Assembly: GCF_008727715.1 (NCBI RefSeq) | Contig: NZ_CP044217.1 | Location: forward strand, 62,001 to 126,000 | Length of the DNA stretch: 64,000 nt | Source of the DNA: Mesorhizobium terrae | Lineage (GTDB): Bacteria > Pseudomonadota > Alphaproteobacteria > Rhizobiales > Rhizobiaceae | Direction of reading: 5' to 3' | Shown here: positions 62,194-64,000 of the stretch, in pieces | Position numbering within the stretch: position 1 is the first letter of the stretch | Layout: every line of letters begins with the position of its first letter | Translations under genes and position numbers: made by a program | The notes under the pieces: generated by a model | Seen by the model: only the letters and a program-made list of their open reading frames with translations | What the model was told of the DNA's origin: nothing | Database searches by the model: none

Positions 62194-62373
62194 CTGCTCC
62201 AACCAGCATGGGATCGACGCATTCCGTGCGGGTCGTCGCCCGGGCTGCCGTTGTTTCGCCGGGGGCCGCCCGCCACCGACGTTCCGTCGATGGAGACGAG
62301 ACCGGCATTGCAGGTTTCTCGGCTGCGAACGCCCGGTAGGGGAACAGGTCGCGCCCTGAAGGGTTTCGCCGTG

Positions 62374-63626
62374 ATGTTTGAGCCTTCGTCTTACGACGCC
62401 TTGACGACGGCAGCGGTCGGCGCTGCGATCCTGCTCACGGCCTGGCTGCCGATGCTATTGAAGCGGCTGCCGCTTTCCCTGCCAATCGTCGCGATGGCGG
62501 CGGGCTATGCGGCAATGCCGCTGCTGTGGCCGGAAGATGCGGTGCGGGCGGCCTATCGACCCGATGTTGTCGAGCGTCTCACTGAGTTCGTCATACTCGT
62601 CGCGCTGATGGGCGCGGGGCTCCGGATCAAAAGGCCACTCAGCTGGCGGGGCTGGGTCTCAACCCTCCTGATGATCGTCGTCGCCATGCCGTTGACGATC
62701 GCTGGCATGGCTGCGCTCTGCTGGAGGCTGGCGGGTTTCTCCCTGGCGTCAGCCATTCTGATCGGAGCTGCCCTTGCTCCCACTGACCCCGTGCTTGCGG
62801 CCGAGGTCCAGGCAAAGCCGCCCGGCGAGGAAGAAGGGGGAGAGGTCAGGTTTGTCCTGACCTCGGAAGCCGGACTCAACGATGGGGCCGCTTTTCCGTT
62901 CGTGCTCCTAGCCATTGCTCTCACCGCCACGTCGTTCCAATCAACTTGGCAGGAGTGGCTCCTGAGCGACGTGCTGCTGCGGATATTCGTTGGCGGTGCC
63001 GTCGGTTTCCTGTCGGGTTGGTGCTTCGGTATTTTGGCGTTCAAAATCCCGGGCCTCGAGCTCGCCAAGACCGGGGACGGACTCGTCGCGGTTGGCGTTA
63101 CCCTGATCTCGTACGGCGCGACCGAGGCGTTGGGCGGCTATGGCTTTTTGGCCGTTTTCATCGCCGCCGTGACGTTGCGGGCGACAGACCGCGGTCATGG
63201 ATTCCATGCCGCGATGGCCGAGTTCTCCGAGCAAATCGAGCGCATCCTGATGGTGCTGATCATGCTGGTCTTCGGAGCCACGCTGAGATGGGATTGCTCG
63301 CCCCGCTAAGCTGGCGGGATATTCTGGTCGGCCTTCTGTTCCTGTTGGTGGTCCGACCGCTGTCAGGCTGGGCAAGTCTTGCTTCGTCGCCGATTCCAAC
63401 GGCCGCAAAAGGGCTGGTTGCATTTTTCGGCATCCGCGGACTTGGGACAATTTACTATCTCGCCTTTGCCGTCAGTCGCGCGAACTTTGAAGACGTGGAT
63501 CGAATCTGGGCCTTGTCTGCCTTCGTCGTCCTGTGTTCGGTGGTTCTCCATGGAGTCAGCGCGTCGCCTATCATGAGCTGGGTCGATCGGAGGCGCGCAC
63601 GCATTCGGCAAGCGGGCGATCGTTGA
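62374..63626 (+). pseudogene. Cation/proton antiporter (CPA1-type), frameshifted
   Basis: Polytopic antiporter: LTEFVILVALMGAGLRIKRP, ALAPTDPVLAAEVQ (the conserved Asp pair region) and VLTSEAGLNDGAAFPFVLLA are the CPA1 motifs. At LVFGATLR (near 63287) the frame breaks and stops at 63309; the next frame continues GLLAPLSWRDILVGLLFLLV, then FFGIRGLGTIYYLAFAVS to 63626. One missing base restores 417 residues, the usual length. The ATG at 62374 or GTG at 62371 is the start. Confidence 0.85.
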
Positions 63627-63769
63627 GGCTGTAGGAGATCGAATTGCAATTCTCGATCGTTCTCCGGCCAATGTGGCGCACTGACCATTCACGGTGATGC
63701 GACGCTATGATTCATCCGTGACTCCTTGCTCTCCCTTTGATAGCGTTATGGCTGCGGGAGGTTGGCCAG

Positions 63770-63987
63770 ATGGTCAGGAAGCGCCTTGACGATTTGCTGG
63801 ATTGCAAGCGCTGCGGCACGATCCGGATGGACATTCCGGAGGAACCTGACGAGGACACGCCAATCCGGTGCAGCGGCTTCGGCGCACTTCTCGGGACCTG
63901 GGGGAACTGCGGAGGGATTTCACCCGCCAGATCGCCAGCGCCGACGTGATTGAATTGAACCACGGCACGATCACAAAGAACGAATAG
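63770..63987 (+). pseudogene. Small zinc-ribbon-like protein with probable frameshift
   Basis: GGGAGG stands 8 bases before an ATG. MVRKRLDDLLDCKRCGTIRM, then PEEPDEDTPIRCSGFGALLG. At TGGGGGAAC one G appears missing; with six Gs it continues ELRRDFTRQIASADVIELNH to a stop at 63985-63987 (72 residues). Cys pairs CKRC and CSGF suggest a zinc ribbon in which one Cys is Phe. Confidence 0.55.
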
Positions 63988-64000
63988 CCCTATCCTTCGG

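Noticed and set aside
62345..62370. GGAAC-N16-GGTT before the antiporter
   Set aside because: Would start transcription at the start codon itself; probably chance.

Overview
The window is high-GC alphaproteobacterial DNA. Gene content points to Rhizobiales, probably a Mesorhizobium-like member of the Phyllobacteriaceae: HWE histidine kinases, several Ku/LigD paralogues, DUF3606, DUF6894 and PRC-barrel stress proteins, and promoters of the GGAAC-N16-CGTT type read by the alphaproteobacterial general stress sigma factor EcfG. No rRNA, tRNA, CRISPR array or replication origin was found.

Layout. 0-8.6 kb: an HWE kinase, a BrkB-type membrane protein divergent from a short-chain dehydrogenase, exonuclease III, and small stress proteins ending with an hsp20 gene behind an RpoH-like promoter and a probable ROSE RNA thermometer. 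8.8-16.5 kb: DNA end-joining genes (LigD, two Ku, two further ATP-dependent ligases) with a carbonic anhydrase and a decayed xylosidase fragment. 16.7-33.1 kb: a respiratory block. A 12-gene minus-strand operon encodes alternative complex III (actA-F), a small membrane protein, SCO and a caa3 oxidase with the A2-type YSHP motif. It is flanked by two PQQ-type sugar dehydrogenases that could feed it electrons. 33.8-43.6 kb: DUF3606 plus a second SDR, small proteins, a Crp/Fnr regulator, and a signalling cluster (response regulator, CHASE3 hybrid kinase, CheR, CheB, receiver-HWE kinase). 43.7-54.7 kb: a frameshifted second BrkB, an FAD oxidoreductase, microproteins, a frameshifted ChaA antiporter, topoisomerase IB, DUF892, an iron-permease-like protein and CsbD. 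55-60 kb: a decayed mobile region with an IS21 remnant, an HNH remnant, an integrase remnant and a broken inverted copy of the 52 kb block. 60.2-64 kb: DUF4142, a general stress protein, AlkB, and a frameshifted cation/proton antiporter.

Much of the window reads as one stress island. Six exact EcfG-type promoters and about nine one-mismatch sites sit correctly oriented before stress genes, before the crp-like gene and, notably, before the alternative complex III/oxidase operon. DNA repair (NHEJ, XthA, AlkB, TopoIB), envelope and ion homeostasis (BrkB, antiporters, CsbD) and quinone-linked respiration would thus be induced together. From 43 to 64 kb many genes are broken by single-base indels, most in short homopolymers. 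This is either true decay of redundant genes or a base-calling artefact, and it limits confidence in gene integrity there.
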